Of a DNA stretch of 64,000 nucleotides, positions 56,397-64,000 are shown piece by piece. Below the pieces are notes generated by a model that worked only from the letters and a program-made list of their open reading frames with translations, was not told the origin of the DNA and ran no database searches. Made by a program: the position numbers and the translations under genes. Every line of letters begins with the position of its first letter. Position 1 is the first letter of the stretch. Source of the stretch: Oscillospiraceae bacterium (GTDB lineage Bacteria > Bacillota > Clostridia > Oscillospirales > Acutalibacteraceae); NCBI GenBank assembly GCA_015065645.1, contig SVPW01000007.1:1-64000 (forward strand). The letters are read 5' to 3'.

Positions 56397-57848
56397 ATGA
56401 AGGACCAAAGAAATCTTACAATGCTTATGGACCTGTATGAAATGACAATGTCAAACGGTATTTTCAAAAGCGATATGCGTAATACCGTAACATATTTCGA
56501 TATGTTTTTCCGCCGTGTTCCCGATAAGGGCGGTTTTGCAATAATGGCGGGTCTTGAACAGCTTATAGACTATCTTAATAAGCTCTCCTTTGAAAAAGAG
56601 GATATTGAGTATCTTCGTAGTCTTAACCTTTTTGATGATGAGTTTATTGATTATCTTGCTAATTTTAAGTTTTGCTGTGATGTTTGGGCGGTTCCTGAGG
56701 GTACTCCCATTTTTCCGCATGAGCCTATTGTTACCGTAAAAGGACCTGCAATGCAGGCTTTAATGGTGGAAACAATGCTTTTGCTTACCATTAATCACCA
56801 ATCCTTAATCTCCACCAAAGCAAACCGTATAGTTCGTGCAGCGGCCGGCAGACCCGTGCTTGAATTTGGTGCACGCCGTGCTCAGGGTGCAGATGCCGCA
56901 TATTACGGTGCCCGTGCCGCTATAATAGGCGGTTGTACAGGAACATCCGTACTTAAAACAGCAAAGGATTTTGGCGTTAAGGTTTCCGGAACAATGGCTC
57001 ATAGCTGGGTTCAGATGTTTGATGATGAATATCTGGCTTTTAAAACCTATGCTCAAAAATATCCCGATAGCTGTATGCTTTTGGTTGACACATATAGTGT
57101 TATCCGTTCGGGAATACCCAATGCTATCCGTGTGTTTGATGAGGTGTTAAAGCCCCTTGGCAAGCGTCCCTTGGGAATAAGAATTGATAGCGGTGATATT
57201 ACCTATCTTTCTAAAAAAGCCCGTAAAATGCTTGATGAAGCAGGTTATCCGGATTGCAAAATATGTGTTTCTAACTCCTTGGATGAATATCTTATCCGTG
57301 ATATGATTTTCCAGGGTGCCGCAGTTGATACCTTTGGTGTCGGCGAACGCCTTATTACTGCTTCAAGCGAGGCAGTGTTTGGCGGTGTTTATAAGCTTTC
57401 CGCATTGGAAAAGGATGGTAAGATAATACCTAAAATGAAGATAAGCGAAAATCCCGAAAAGGTAACACTTCCCGGTATTAAAATTCCGTGGAGACTTTAT
57501 GACCGTACCACAGGTAAGGCTATTGCCGATGTTATTACGCTTAATCACGAAAAAATTGATGATAGTGAGCCTTATGAGATTTTTGACCCAACCTATACAT
57601 GGAAGCGTAAGGTTGTAACTGATTTTGTGGCAAGAAAGCTTCAAACCAAAATTTTTGAAAACGGTAAGCTTGTATATACACTGCCTTCTGTTAAGGAAAT
57701 TTCACAGCGCCGTGCTGAAGAAGTTGATTCTCTTTGGGATGAGGTTAAGCGTTTTGAAAAACCGCACAACTATTATGTTGACCTTTCTGAGGATCTTTGG
57801 AATCTGCGTAACGACCTGCTTAATACACTTTCCTTCAAGCGTGATTGA
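56397..57848 (+). CDS. pncB: Nicotinate phosphoribosyltransferase
   Basis: 483 aa. TMLMDLYEMTMSNGIF and TYFDMFFRRVPDKGGFAIMAGLEQ at the start, LEFGARRAQGADAAYYGARAA (near 157-177) and GIRIDSGDITYLSKKARK (near 260-277), the phosphate-binding sites of the family, are all present. It condenses nicotinate with PRPP to form nicotinate mononucleotide in NAD salvage. AGGGAGG precedes the ATG. Confidence 0.96.
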   Translation: MKDQRNLTMLMDLYEMTMSNGIFKSDMRNTVTYFDMFFRRVPDKGGFAIMAGLEQLIDYLNKLSFEKEDIEYLRSLNLFDDEFIDYLANFKFCCDVWAVPEGTPIFPHEPIVTVKGPAMQALMVETMLLLTINHQSLISTKANRIVRAAAGRPVLEFGARRAQGADAAYYGARAAIIGGCTGTSVLKTAKDFGVKVSGTMAHSWVQMFDDEYLAFKTYAQKYPDSCMLLVDTYSVIRSGIPNAIRVFDEVLKPLGKRPLGIRIDSGDITYLSKKARKMLDEAGYPDCKICVSNSLDEYLIRDMIFQGAAVDTFGVGERLITASSEAVFGGVYKLSALEKDGKIIPKMKISENPEKVTLPGIKIPWRLYDRTTGKAIADVITLNHEKIDDSEPYEIFDPTYTWKRKVVTDFVARKLQTKIFENGKLVYTLPSVKEISQRRAEEVDSLWDEVKRFEKPHNYYVDLSEDLWNLRNDLLNTLSFKRD

Positions 57849-57864
57849 GAAAGGATGATTTAGT

Positions 57865-58461
57865 TTGAAAAGATTTTTTTGTTTGTGTTTAGCTTTTTGT
57901 ATGCTGCTTTTGGTTGTGGGCTGCTCTAAGGATGAAACAAAAAAAAAGCAATACACCACCGAAGTGGATGTTGAATACTATGCAAATTTGGGACAAATGC
58001 CTGAAATAAAGGATTATAAATTGGGTTACAGCGTGGAGGATATGCTGTCTGAGTTTGCGGCTTTGGAGGAAGCTTCGGCAGATAGTGAGATTCCTCATAA
58101 TCACGATGCATTCTTCTATTTTATAAATGAAGGTGATGAATTCACCTCTATCAGCACATCCAATGCTGAATATTGTTATAAAAACGATAAGCGTGAGAAG
58201 GGGATTTCCTGTATTCTCAGCTTTGACGGTGCTTACGGTTTTGCTAAGGATACCATAATCATTGAGGTTAAGGAAGCACTGTCCGATTATAAGGTTAAGG
58301 AGGAAAATATCGGTGAAGAGGGGCTTTCCTTTATGCCCATGATAAAAAATGCCGATTGCTTAACCTATACCTTTTCTAAAAACAAAGTAACATTTGTTTT
58401 TACAGATAATGCGCTATGTGCTACGGCAATTTATAATGCCGATGAATGGAGTTTACATTAA
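57865..58461 (+). CDS. Lipoprotein of unknown function
   Basis: 198 aa from a TTG start (GAAAGGATGA upstream). Signal peptide of type II with lipobox VVGC, lipidated Cys20. The mature part is acidic and aromatic (VEYYANLGQMPEIKDYKLGYSVEDML), without a domain I recognise; a beta-rich fold is likely. It lies between pncB and lon, overlapping the lon ATG by one base (TAATG). Confidence 0.8.
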   Translation: MKRFFCLCLAFCMLLLVVGCSKDETKKKQYTTEVDVEYYANLGQMPEIKDYKLGYSVEDMLSEFAALEEASADSEIPHNHDAFFYFINEGDEFTSISTSNAEYCYKNDKREKGISCILSFDGAYGFAKDTIIIEVKEALSDYKVKEENIGEEGLSFMPMIKNADCLTYTFSKNKVTFVFTDNALCATAIYNADEWSLH

Positions 58462-60863
58462 TGCCTGTTGAAGTTAGTCAAAAACAAATTCGCCTGCCGC
58501 TTTTGGCACTCAGAGGATTGGTTCAGTTCCCCGGAATGATGCTAACCTTTGATGTTGGGCGTAAAAAATCCATTAAGGCTGTAACCGCCGCAATGGAATC
58601 AAATCAAAAGATTTTTCTTGTTGCACAAAAGGATATTTCGGTTGATGATCCACAGCTTGAGGATCTTTACCGTATAGGCTGTGTATGCCGTGTGCGTCAG
58701 GTGCTTAAAATGCCCGATAACGGTGTAAAGGTTTTAGTTGAGGGTCTTTATCGTGCAACCTATACCAATTTTTCATCTAACGGTTCTTTTTGCATTGCTG
58801 ATATTACTGCTTGTGAGGAAAAGGCTGTAAAAAACCGTGCAATATATATTGAAAGTCTTATTCGCCGTATTCGTAATGAGTTTGAGCGTTATGCTGAGGT
58901 TGCTTCAAATATAGCACCTGATGTTATGATGACTGTTGCAACAAGTGAGGATGTTGCTTTTTTAAGTGATTTTATTGCTTTCAGTGTTCCGGCTCCTTTT
59001 GATGATAAGCAGTATGTTTTGGAACAGCTTTCTCCCGTAAACCGTGCAAAGGTTTTATTGGAAATGCTTTCAAAAGAAAGGGAAATTACCCTTATTGATA
59101 ATAAAATAGGGGAGAAAACACGCCGCCAGATAGATGAAAATCAGCGTGAATATTATTTAAAAGAGCAAATTCGTGCCATAAGTGATGAGCTTTATGGTGA
59201 TGAAAGTGCTGATGAAATAGATGAATATTATAATAAGGTAAGCCTTATGCAAGCTCCCGATTCTGTAAAGGATAAGCTTAGAACCGAAGTTTCAAAGCTT
59301 GCAAAAATGCCTTCGGGTTCACATGAGGGAACGGTTGTAAGGGGCTGGCTTGATACCTGTATTGCACTTCCTTGGGAAAAGCTTGATGATGTAAAGGTTG
59401 ATATAAAAAAGGCCGAAAAGATACTTGACCGTGATTTCCACGGTATGAAAAAGGTTAAGGAAAGAATTCTTGAAATGCTTTCGGTATATGCACTTTCTCC
59501 TGAAATTACGGGTCAAATACTCTGCCTTGTTGGTCCTCCCGGTGTTGGTAAAACTTCAATCGGAAAAACTATTGCGGAGTGTATGGGGCGTCAGTTTTCC
59601 CGTATTTCACTTGGTGGTATGCATGATGAGGCTGAAATTCGTGGTCACCGTAAAACATATATAGGTGCAATGCCGGGTCGTATAATCAATGCCGTTAAAA
59701 ATGCGGGCACACGCAATCCGCTTATACTTCTTGATGAAATTGATAAGCTTGGTAAGGATTATAAGGGGGACCCCTCTGCCGCACTTTTGGAGGTGCTTGA
59801 CCCCGAACAAAACCATACCTTTACCGATAATTTTATAGAAATTCCGTTTGATTTAAGCAGAACGGTATTTTTAACCACCGCAAATACCCGCTCAACTATT
59901 CCAGAGCCGCTTTTGGACCGTATGGAGATAATAGAGCTTGAAGGGTATACAAGGGAAGAAAAGTTTAATATTGCCAAAAAGCATTTGGTTGCAAAGCAGT
60001 TAAATCGTCATGCCTTAACGGCTAAAAATTGCCGTATTACAGACGGCGCTTTGTATGGGCTTATTGATTATTATACCCGTGAAGCAGGTGTGCGTAAGCT
60101 GGAAAGGTCAATAGCATCTCTTTGCTCAAAATCCGCAAGAAAAATAGCTTCGGGTGAAGCCGAAAAGGTTGTTATTAAGGATAGCGATCTTGAAAAAATG
60201 CTTGGTAAACACCGCTATAAGCCTGAGGTTATTTTAGAAAAGGATGAGGTTGGCATTATTAATGGTCTTGCTTGGACAGCCGTTGGCGGAGAAATTATGC
60301 AAATGGAAGTATCCGCAATGAAGGGAACAGGTAAGGTTGAGCTTACAGGTTCATTGGGTGATGTTATGAAGGAATCCGCATTGGCGGCGGTAAGCTTTGT
60401 TCGTGCAAATGCCACTCGTTACGGTATTGATGAAGATTTTTATAAAAATACCGATATTCATATTCATGCCACCGAAGCCGCCGTTCCAAAGGATGGCCCT
60501 TCTGCAGGTGTTACCATAACAACCGCCCTTATTTCTGCACTTACAGGCCGTGAAGTGCGCCGTGATATTGCAATGACGGGTGAAATCACCATCAGAGGTA
60601 GGGTTTTGCCGATTGGCGGTCTTAAAGAAAAATCAATGGCGGCATACCGTGGAGGAGTAAAGACGGTATTTATTCCAAAAGAAAACATACCTGATATTGA
60701 TGAGGTGGATGAAACCGTAAAGGCGGGAGTAAGGTTTATTCCTGTTTCCTTTGTGGGTGAAATTATTGATGCCGCACTTGTGGGAACGGATGAAATTAAA
60801 TCAACAGGAGACTGCTGTCACACACAAAAACAAAAAAGTGTCAGCGGCAGAATAAGTCAGTAA
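58461..60863 (+). CDS. lon: ATP-dependent protease Lon
   Basis: 800 aa. N-terminal LON domain 10-200, Walker A GPPGVGKTS near 356, Walker B LLDEIDKLG near 420, and the C-terminal protease domain with catalytic Ser in PKDGPSAGV near 680 and Lys near 722 (GLKEKSMAA). It degrades misfolded and regulatory proteins. The start is ATG 58461 (MPVEVSQKQ), which overlaps the stop of the lipoprotein gene; a longer frame would include five more codons of that gene. lon-engB is the same order as lonA-ysxC in Bacillus. Confidence 0.97.
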   Translation: MPVEVSQKQIRLPLLALRGLVQFPGMMLTFDVGRKKSIKAVTAAMESNQKIFLVAQKDISVDDPQLEDLYRIGCVCRVRQVLKMPDNGVKVLVEGLYRATYTNFSSNGSFCIADITACEEKAVKNRAIYIESLIRRIRNEFERYAEVASNIAPDVMMTVATSEDVAFLSDFIAFSVPAPFDDKQYVLEQLSPVNRAKVLLEMLSKEREITLIDNKIGEKTRRQIDENQREYYLKEQIRAISDELYGDESADEIDEYYNKVSLMQAPDSVKDKLRTEVSKLAKMPSGSHEGTVVRGWLDTCIALPWEKLDDVKVDIKKAEKILDRDFHGMKKVKERILEMLSVYALSPEITGQILCLVGPPGVGKTSIGKTIAECMGRQFSRISLGGMHDEAEIRGHRKTYIGAMPGRIINAVKNAGTRNPLILLDEIDKLGKDYKGDPSAALLEVLDPEQNHTFTDNFIEIPFDLSRTVFLTTANTRSTIPEPLLDRMEIIELEGYTREEKFNIAKKHLVAKQLNRHALTAKNCRITDGALYGLIDYYTREAGVRKLERSIASLCSKSARKIASGEAEKVVIKDSDLEKMLGKHRYKPEVILEKDEVGIINGLAWTAVGGEIMQMEVSAMKGTGKVELTGSLGDVMKESALAAVSFVRANATRYGIDEDFYKNTDIHIHATEAAVPKDGPSAGVTITTALISALTGREVRRDIAMTGEITIRGRVLPIGGLKEKSMAAYRGGVKTVFIPKENIPDIDEVDETVKAGVRFIPVSFVGEIIDAALVGTDEIKSTGDCCHTQKQKSVSGRISQ

Positions 60864-60866
60864 AAA

Positions 60867-61451
60867 ATGAATTATAATAATGCAGTTTTTGAAAAAGCTT
60901 TTGGAACGGCGGCTCAGCTTACCGTATCGGATTTACCTGAGGTTTGTTTTGCAGGCCGTTCCAATGTGGGAAAATCGTCACTTATAAATCGTATATTGGG
61001 TAAAAAAGCGCTGGCTCGTGTCAGCTCTCGTCCCGGAAAAACGGTTACAGTTAATATGTATAGGGTTGAAAATATCCGTATAGCAGATCTTCCGGGATAT
61101 GGCTATGCCAAGGTTTCTTTTGCCGAAAGGGAGCGTTGGAGTGATCTTATGGAAAGCTATTTTAAATCCGATAGGGATATAAGAATGGCATTTCAGCTTA
61201 TTGATATGCGTCATCCTGCAACAGATTTTGATATGGATATGCTTTCATTTTTGCATCAAATGAATATTCCCATGACGGTTGTGCTCACTAAAAGCGATAA
61301 GCTTAATAAAAGTGAATATGCAAAGTGCCTTGAAAATATAAAGGTACAGCTTGGTGAGTTTGCCGATGAAACACAGATAATTCCTTTTTCTGCACAAAAC
61401 GGTGAAGGCACTGAAAAAATTCGTGAGTTGATAGAGTCTTGTACAGCTTAA
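60867..61451 (+). CDS. engB: Ribosome-biogenesis GTPase EngB (YsxC/YihA)
   Basis: 194 aa. G1 GRSNVGKSS (near 31-39), G2 region GKTVTVNMY, G3 DLPGYGYAKV (near 74-83), G4 TKSDKLNK (near 141), G5 FSAQNGEG near 171. It takes part in late 50S subunit assembly. 3 bases after lon. Confidence 0.96.
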   Translation: MNYNNAVFEKAFGTAAQLTVSDLPEVCFAGRSNVGKSSLINRILGKKALARVSSRPGKTVTVNMYRVENIRIADLPGYGYAKVSFAERERWSDLMESYFKSDRDIRMAFQLIDMRHPATDFDMDMLSFLHQMNIPMTVVLTKSDKLNKSEYAKCLENIKVQLGEFADETQIIPFSAQNGEGTEKIRELIESCTA

Positions 61452-62950
61452 AAGGTTTTTTTAAGAGGTATTTTTCATCCAAAACAGTTCACCGTCCAAT
61501 GCTTGTTGGTACGGTGGTATCGGTAATATCTGTTTTGTGCTGTGTTTATGGCGTTTTGAACCCGATTATTATAGCCACAATTTTATTTGCGGTGTGTATA
61601 TGGTTTGGGTTTCGTCGTGGAAAATGGCTTGTGCTTATTTTGCCTTTATTTTTATCCTTGGTATCGGTAATTTCATTTGTTGGGATAGATAATAGGCAAA
61701 GCCGTATTGAAAGGGCTGTTTGCGTGACAGATACCGTTACTTTTACGGTTATTGAAGAACCGTATTTATATTACGGTGTAACAAATTTTAAGGCTAAGAT
61801 AAATAAATCCAATGTTTTGCCTAATGATTGTGTTGTTTTAATAAAAACCGAAACTCCGTTTCTTAGCATGGGTGATATTGTAAATACCGCTGTTAATATA
61901 GATAGTGTTTCGGTGGGCAAAAAATCGCTTTATTATTTGTCTGAGGATATCAGTGCAGTTGTATCGGATGTAGGGAAATGTGAAAAGATAGGTTTTTCGG
62001 CATTTTACAGTGCTATCGGTTCTGTGAGGCGTTATATAAAGAAAACTCTTACATCAAATCTAAAAACATCGCAAGCGGCAACCTTGAGTGCGCTTCTTAT
62101 AGGAGAGCGTTCTGATTTCACAGAAAGATTTCAAGTTGCAGTCAGGCAATCGGGATTAAGTCATGTTATGGTGGTATCGGGAATGCACCTTGCCATTATA
62201 ATAGGCGGTATAACCGCACTTTTTCGCCGAATCGGAATGAAGCGTATATGGCAGAATATTCTTTTTGTTACGGCGATTTTTCTGTTTATGGCACTTTGCG
62301 GATTTGCAATATCGGTACAGCGTGCAGCTGTTACTTATGTGTTGGCTGTTATTGCAACGGTAATAAACCGTGATAATGATTCAGTTAATACACTCTCTGC
62401 AACGGTTGGAATAATTATGGCATTTTCGCCTTATGTTTTATTCAGCATTTCTTTTCAGCTATCCGTACTTGCAACATTTGGTATAATTGTAATTTTACCT
62501 CTTGCTCAAAAACGGCTTAACAGGTTTATTCCAAATGTTAAGGTTTTAAGGGCAGGATGTGATGCGTTTATAGGCTCTGTTGCGGCAATGCTTGCAACAC
62601 TTCCTGTTATTATACTGAATTTCGGCAGTGTATCATTGGTGGCACCGCTCAGCAACCTTTTGGTGTCCTATGCGGTAACGATTGATGTGCTTATAACGGC
62701 GCTGGCGCTTGTTGTTAATCTTGTTTTGCCGTTTGATTTTATTGTAAAACCGTTGTTTTGTGCTTCGGGTATTGTGACTAAATATATTAATTATGTGATA
62801 TATTCTTTGGGTTCGGATTCGGTTGTGGTAAATATTGATAGAAGCTTTGCTTTTGTTACCGTTATTTTAATATTTGCCTTATTGATTGTAAGGCGAATAA
62901 TTTCACGCAATCAATATTATTCACGGCTCAAAAAAATAAAGGAGGGGTAA
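61439..62950 (+). CDS. comEC: ComEC/Rec2-type DNA-uptake channel, short form
   Basis: 503 aa. The N-terminal DUF4131-like part has two or three spans and a small beta domain (VTFTVIEEPYLYYG). The ComEC core follows: LSALLIGERSDFTERF and SGLSHVMVVSGMHLAIIIGG (near 238-257), and many membrane spans to the end. The C-terminal metallo-beta-lactamase domain of ordinary Firmicute ComEC (about 750 aa) is absent. The TTG start at 61439 lies inside engB and lacks a good ribosome-binding site; ATG 61499 is the alternative. The gene order comEC-holA is common. Confidence 0.88.
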   Translation: MYSLKGFFKRYFSSKTVHRPMLVGTVVSVISVLCCVYGVLNPIIIATILFAVCIWFGFRRGKWLVLILPLFLSLVSVISFVGIDNRQSRIERAVCVTDTVTFTVIEEPYLYYGVTNFKAKINKSNVLPNDCVVLIKTETPFLSMGDIVNTAVNIDSVSVGKKSLYYLSEDISAVVSDVGKCEKIGFSAFYSAIGSVRRYIKKTLTSNLKTSQAATLSALLIGERSDFTERFQVAVRQSGLSHVMVVSGMHLAIIIGGITALFRRIGMKRIWQNILFVTAIFLFMALCGFAISVQRAAVTYVLAVIATVINRDNDSVNTLSATVGIIMAFSPYVLFSISFQLSVLATFGIIVILPLAQKRLNRFIPNVKVLRAGCDAFIGSVAAMLATLPVIILNFGSVSLVAPLSNLLVSYAVTIDVLITALALVVNLVLPFDFIVKPLFCASGIVTKYINYVIYSLGSDSVVVNIDRSFAFVTVILIFALLIVRRIISRNQYYSRLKKIKEG

Positions 62951-62951
62951 T

Positions 62952-64000
62952 ATGGCAATTATTTTTGAAGATGCTTTAAAAAAGGATATTCGTGATGGCA
63001 ATTTTGCACCTGCGTATATTCTGTTTGGTGAGGATGCCTATCTTAAAAAGCTTTATGCCGATCGTATTGCCGAAAAATCGGTAGATGGTGACCCCTTTTT
63101 TAATTTGCATATATTTAATGGAATATGTGATTTGCAGTTGCTTTACGATGCTGTTAATCAATATCCTTTAATGAGCAATAAAAAATGTGTTGTTTTAAAT
63201 GATTATGATATTGAACATGCTTCAAAGTCGGAATTTGATGGGCTGATTTCGCTTTTTTCACAGCTTAACGAAAGCTGTGTTTTGGTTTTGCGTTTTGATT
63301 CGGTTGAGTTTGACCCCAATTCCAAAAAGAACAGTAAAGCAAAGAATATAGTTTCAGCTGCGGAAAAGGCAGGCGGTAAAGCAGTACAGCTTGGCCATAG
63401 AAAGGAATCAGAGCTTGTTAAAATGCTGGTTGACGGTGCTGTTAAGCGTGGCTGTAAAATGGAGGCTTCTACCGCAAGATTTTTGCTTGAAACGGTTGGG
63501 TCTGACCTTAATATTTTAAGAAATGAGCTTGAAAAACTTTGCCATTTTAAAAAGGATGGTATTATAGACCGTGGTACGGTGGAGCTTTTGTGTGCAAAAT
63601 CGGTCGAGGCATCGGTTTATGACCTTACAAAATATATATTTTCTTTTGATACGGCTTCGGCACTTTCATTGCTTGATAATCTTTTTTACACCCGTGTTGA
63701 GCCAATGATAATTTTGTATACCATATCCTCTTCTTTTGTTGATCTTTACAGGGCGGCATCGGTTAGTAAATCGGGTACAAATATTACACAAGCCGCTAAT
63801 GACTTTGGGTATGGCAAAAGGGCATTTTTGCTTGAGCGTGCCGCAAAAACTGTAGGCAGGTTTGATGGTAAACGGCTTGAATATTGCTTTGATGCTTTGA
63901 TAGAGGCAGACCGCCGTTTAAAAAGCTTTGGCAGTGATGAAAGAATTATTCTTGAAGAGCTGATTGTGCGCCTTTGTTATATCCTTTCAAAGGGTGTTTA
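62952..64000 (+). CDS. holA: DNA polymerase III subunit delta (3' edge of window)
   Basis: ATG 62952 with AGGAGGG upstream opens a frame that runs to the window edge; 349 codons are complete and the next starts with TA, so the stop (TAA or TAG) is probably cut by the edge. The N-terminal AAA+-like region begins FAPAYILFGEDAYLKKLY, followed by a region with VVLNDYDIE and the helical GSDLNILRNELEKLCHF collar pattern. HolA opens the beta clamp in the clamp loader. Length about 349 fits the family. Confidence 0.93.
   Translation, partial: MAIIFEDALKKDIRDGNFAPAYILFGEDAYLKKLYADRIAEKSVDGDPFFNLHIFNGICDLQLLYDAVNQYPLMSNKKCVVLNDYDIEHASKSEFDGLISLFSQLNESCVLVLRFDSVEFDPNSKKNSKAKNIVSAAEKAGGKAVQLGHRKESELVKMLVDGAVKRGCKMEASTARFLLETVGSDLNILRNELEKLCHFKKDGIIDRGTVELLCAKSVEASVYDLTKYIFSFDTASALSLLDNLFYTRVEPMIILYTISSSFVDLYRAASVSKSGTNITQAANDFGYGKRAFLLERAAKTVGRFDGKRLEYCFDALIEADRRLKSFGSDERIILEELIVRLCYILSKGV

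Overview
The window reads as a chromosomal segment of a spore-forming, low-to-moderate GC, Gram-positive anaerobe of the Clostridia, most like gut Oscillospiraceae/Ruminococcaceae. The grounds are gene content: spoIIID, spoIIE and spoIIAA-spoIIAB-sigF; a V-type rather than F-type ATPase operon; a leucine T-box; FeoAB with a Cys-rich partner peptide; and an EtfBA-dehydrogenase set typical of anaerobes. No rRNA or tRNA gene was seen, so the family is inference.

Left part (1-22.1 kb, mostly + strand): the 3' end of an unknown gene, about 800 bases with no convincing gene, a small ORF and spoIIID; ilvE behind a promoter-plus-terminator leader; spoIIE behind a promoter with the unusual 21-bp spacer and a Spo0A-like box; a four-gene run (TSUP exporter, HAD phosphatase, ion-transporter-like permease, SGNH hydrolase); feoA-feoB-Cys-rich peptide with three copies of a 19-bp operator-like sequence; a lipoprotein with an Ada-like Cys motif; folC; spoIIAA-AB-sigF. 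Two genes on the minus strand follow (a PfkB sugar-phosphate kinase and a YgjV-like membrane protein), then etfB-etfA-FAD dehydrogenase, which looks like an electron-bifurcating lactate (2-hydroxyacid) dehydrogenase complex, and an NSS-type Na+ symporter.

Middle (22.1-42.6 kb, all minus strand): a GH94 glycoside phosphorylase with a GH42-like hydrolase, an LRR lipoprotein, an orphan DUF4062/TIR-like protein, and a complete branched-chain amino acid operon: ilvA-ridA-leuA-leuC-leuD-leuB-ilvB-ilvN-ilvC-ilvD, ending in a translationally coupled DUF815 AAA+ ATPase. A T-box leader with a CUC (Leu) specifier and a consensus promoter precede ilvA. With ilvE at the left end, the window holds the route from threonine or pyruvate to Ile, Val and Leu.

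Right part (42.7-64 kb): a GntR(YtrA)-ABC-permease operon divergent from the T-box operon; the V-ATPase operon in the order F-I-K-E-C-G-A-B-D (Enterococcus hirae ntp naming), whose K subunit keeps the Na+-ligand residues; and, divergent from it, a tightly packed housekeeping operon: murI, DUF1934, argS, pncB, lipoprotein, lon, engB, comEC, holA. holA runs to the window edge.

No IS element, CRISPR array or prophage was found. The strongest candidates for new biology are the DUF815-ilvD coupling, the DUF4062/TIR-like orphan, the GH94/GH42-like pair, the Feo operators and the non-T-box leader of ilvE.
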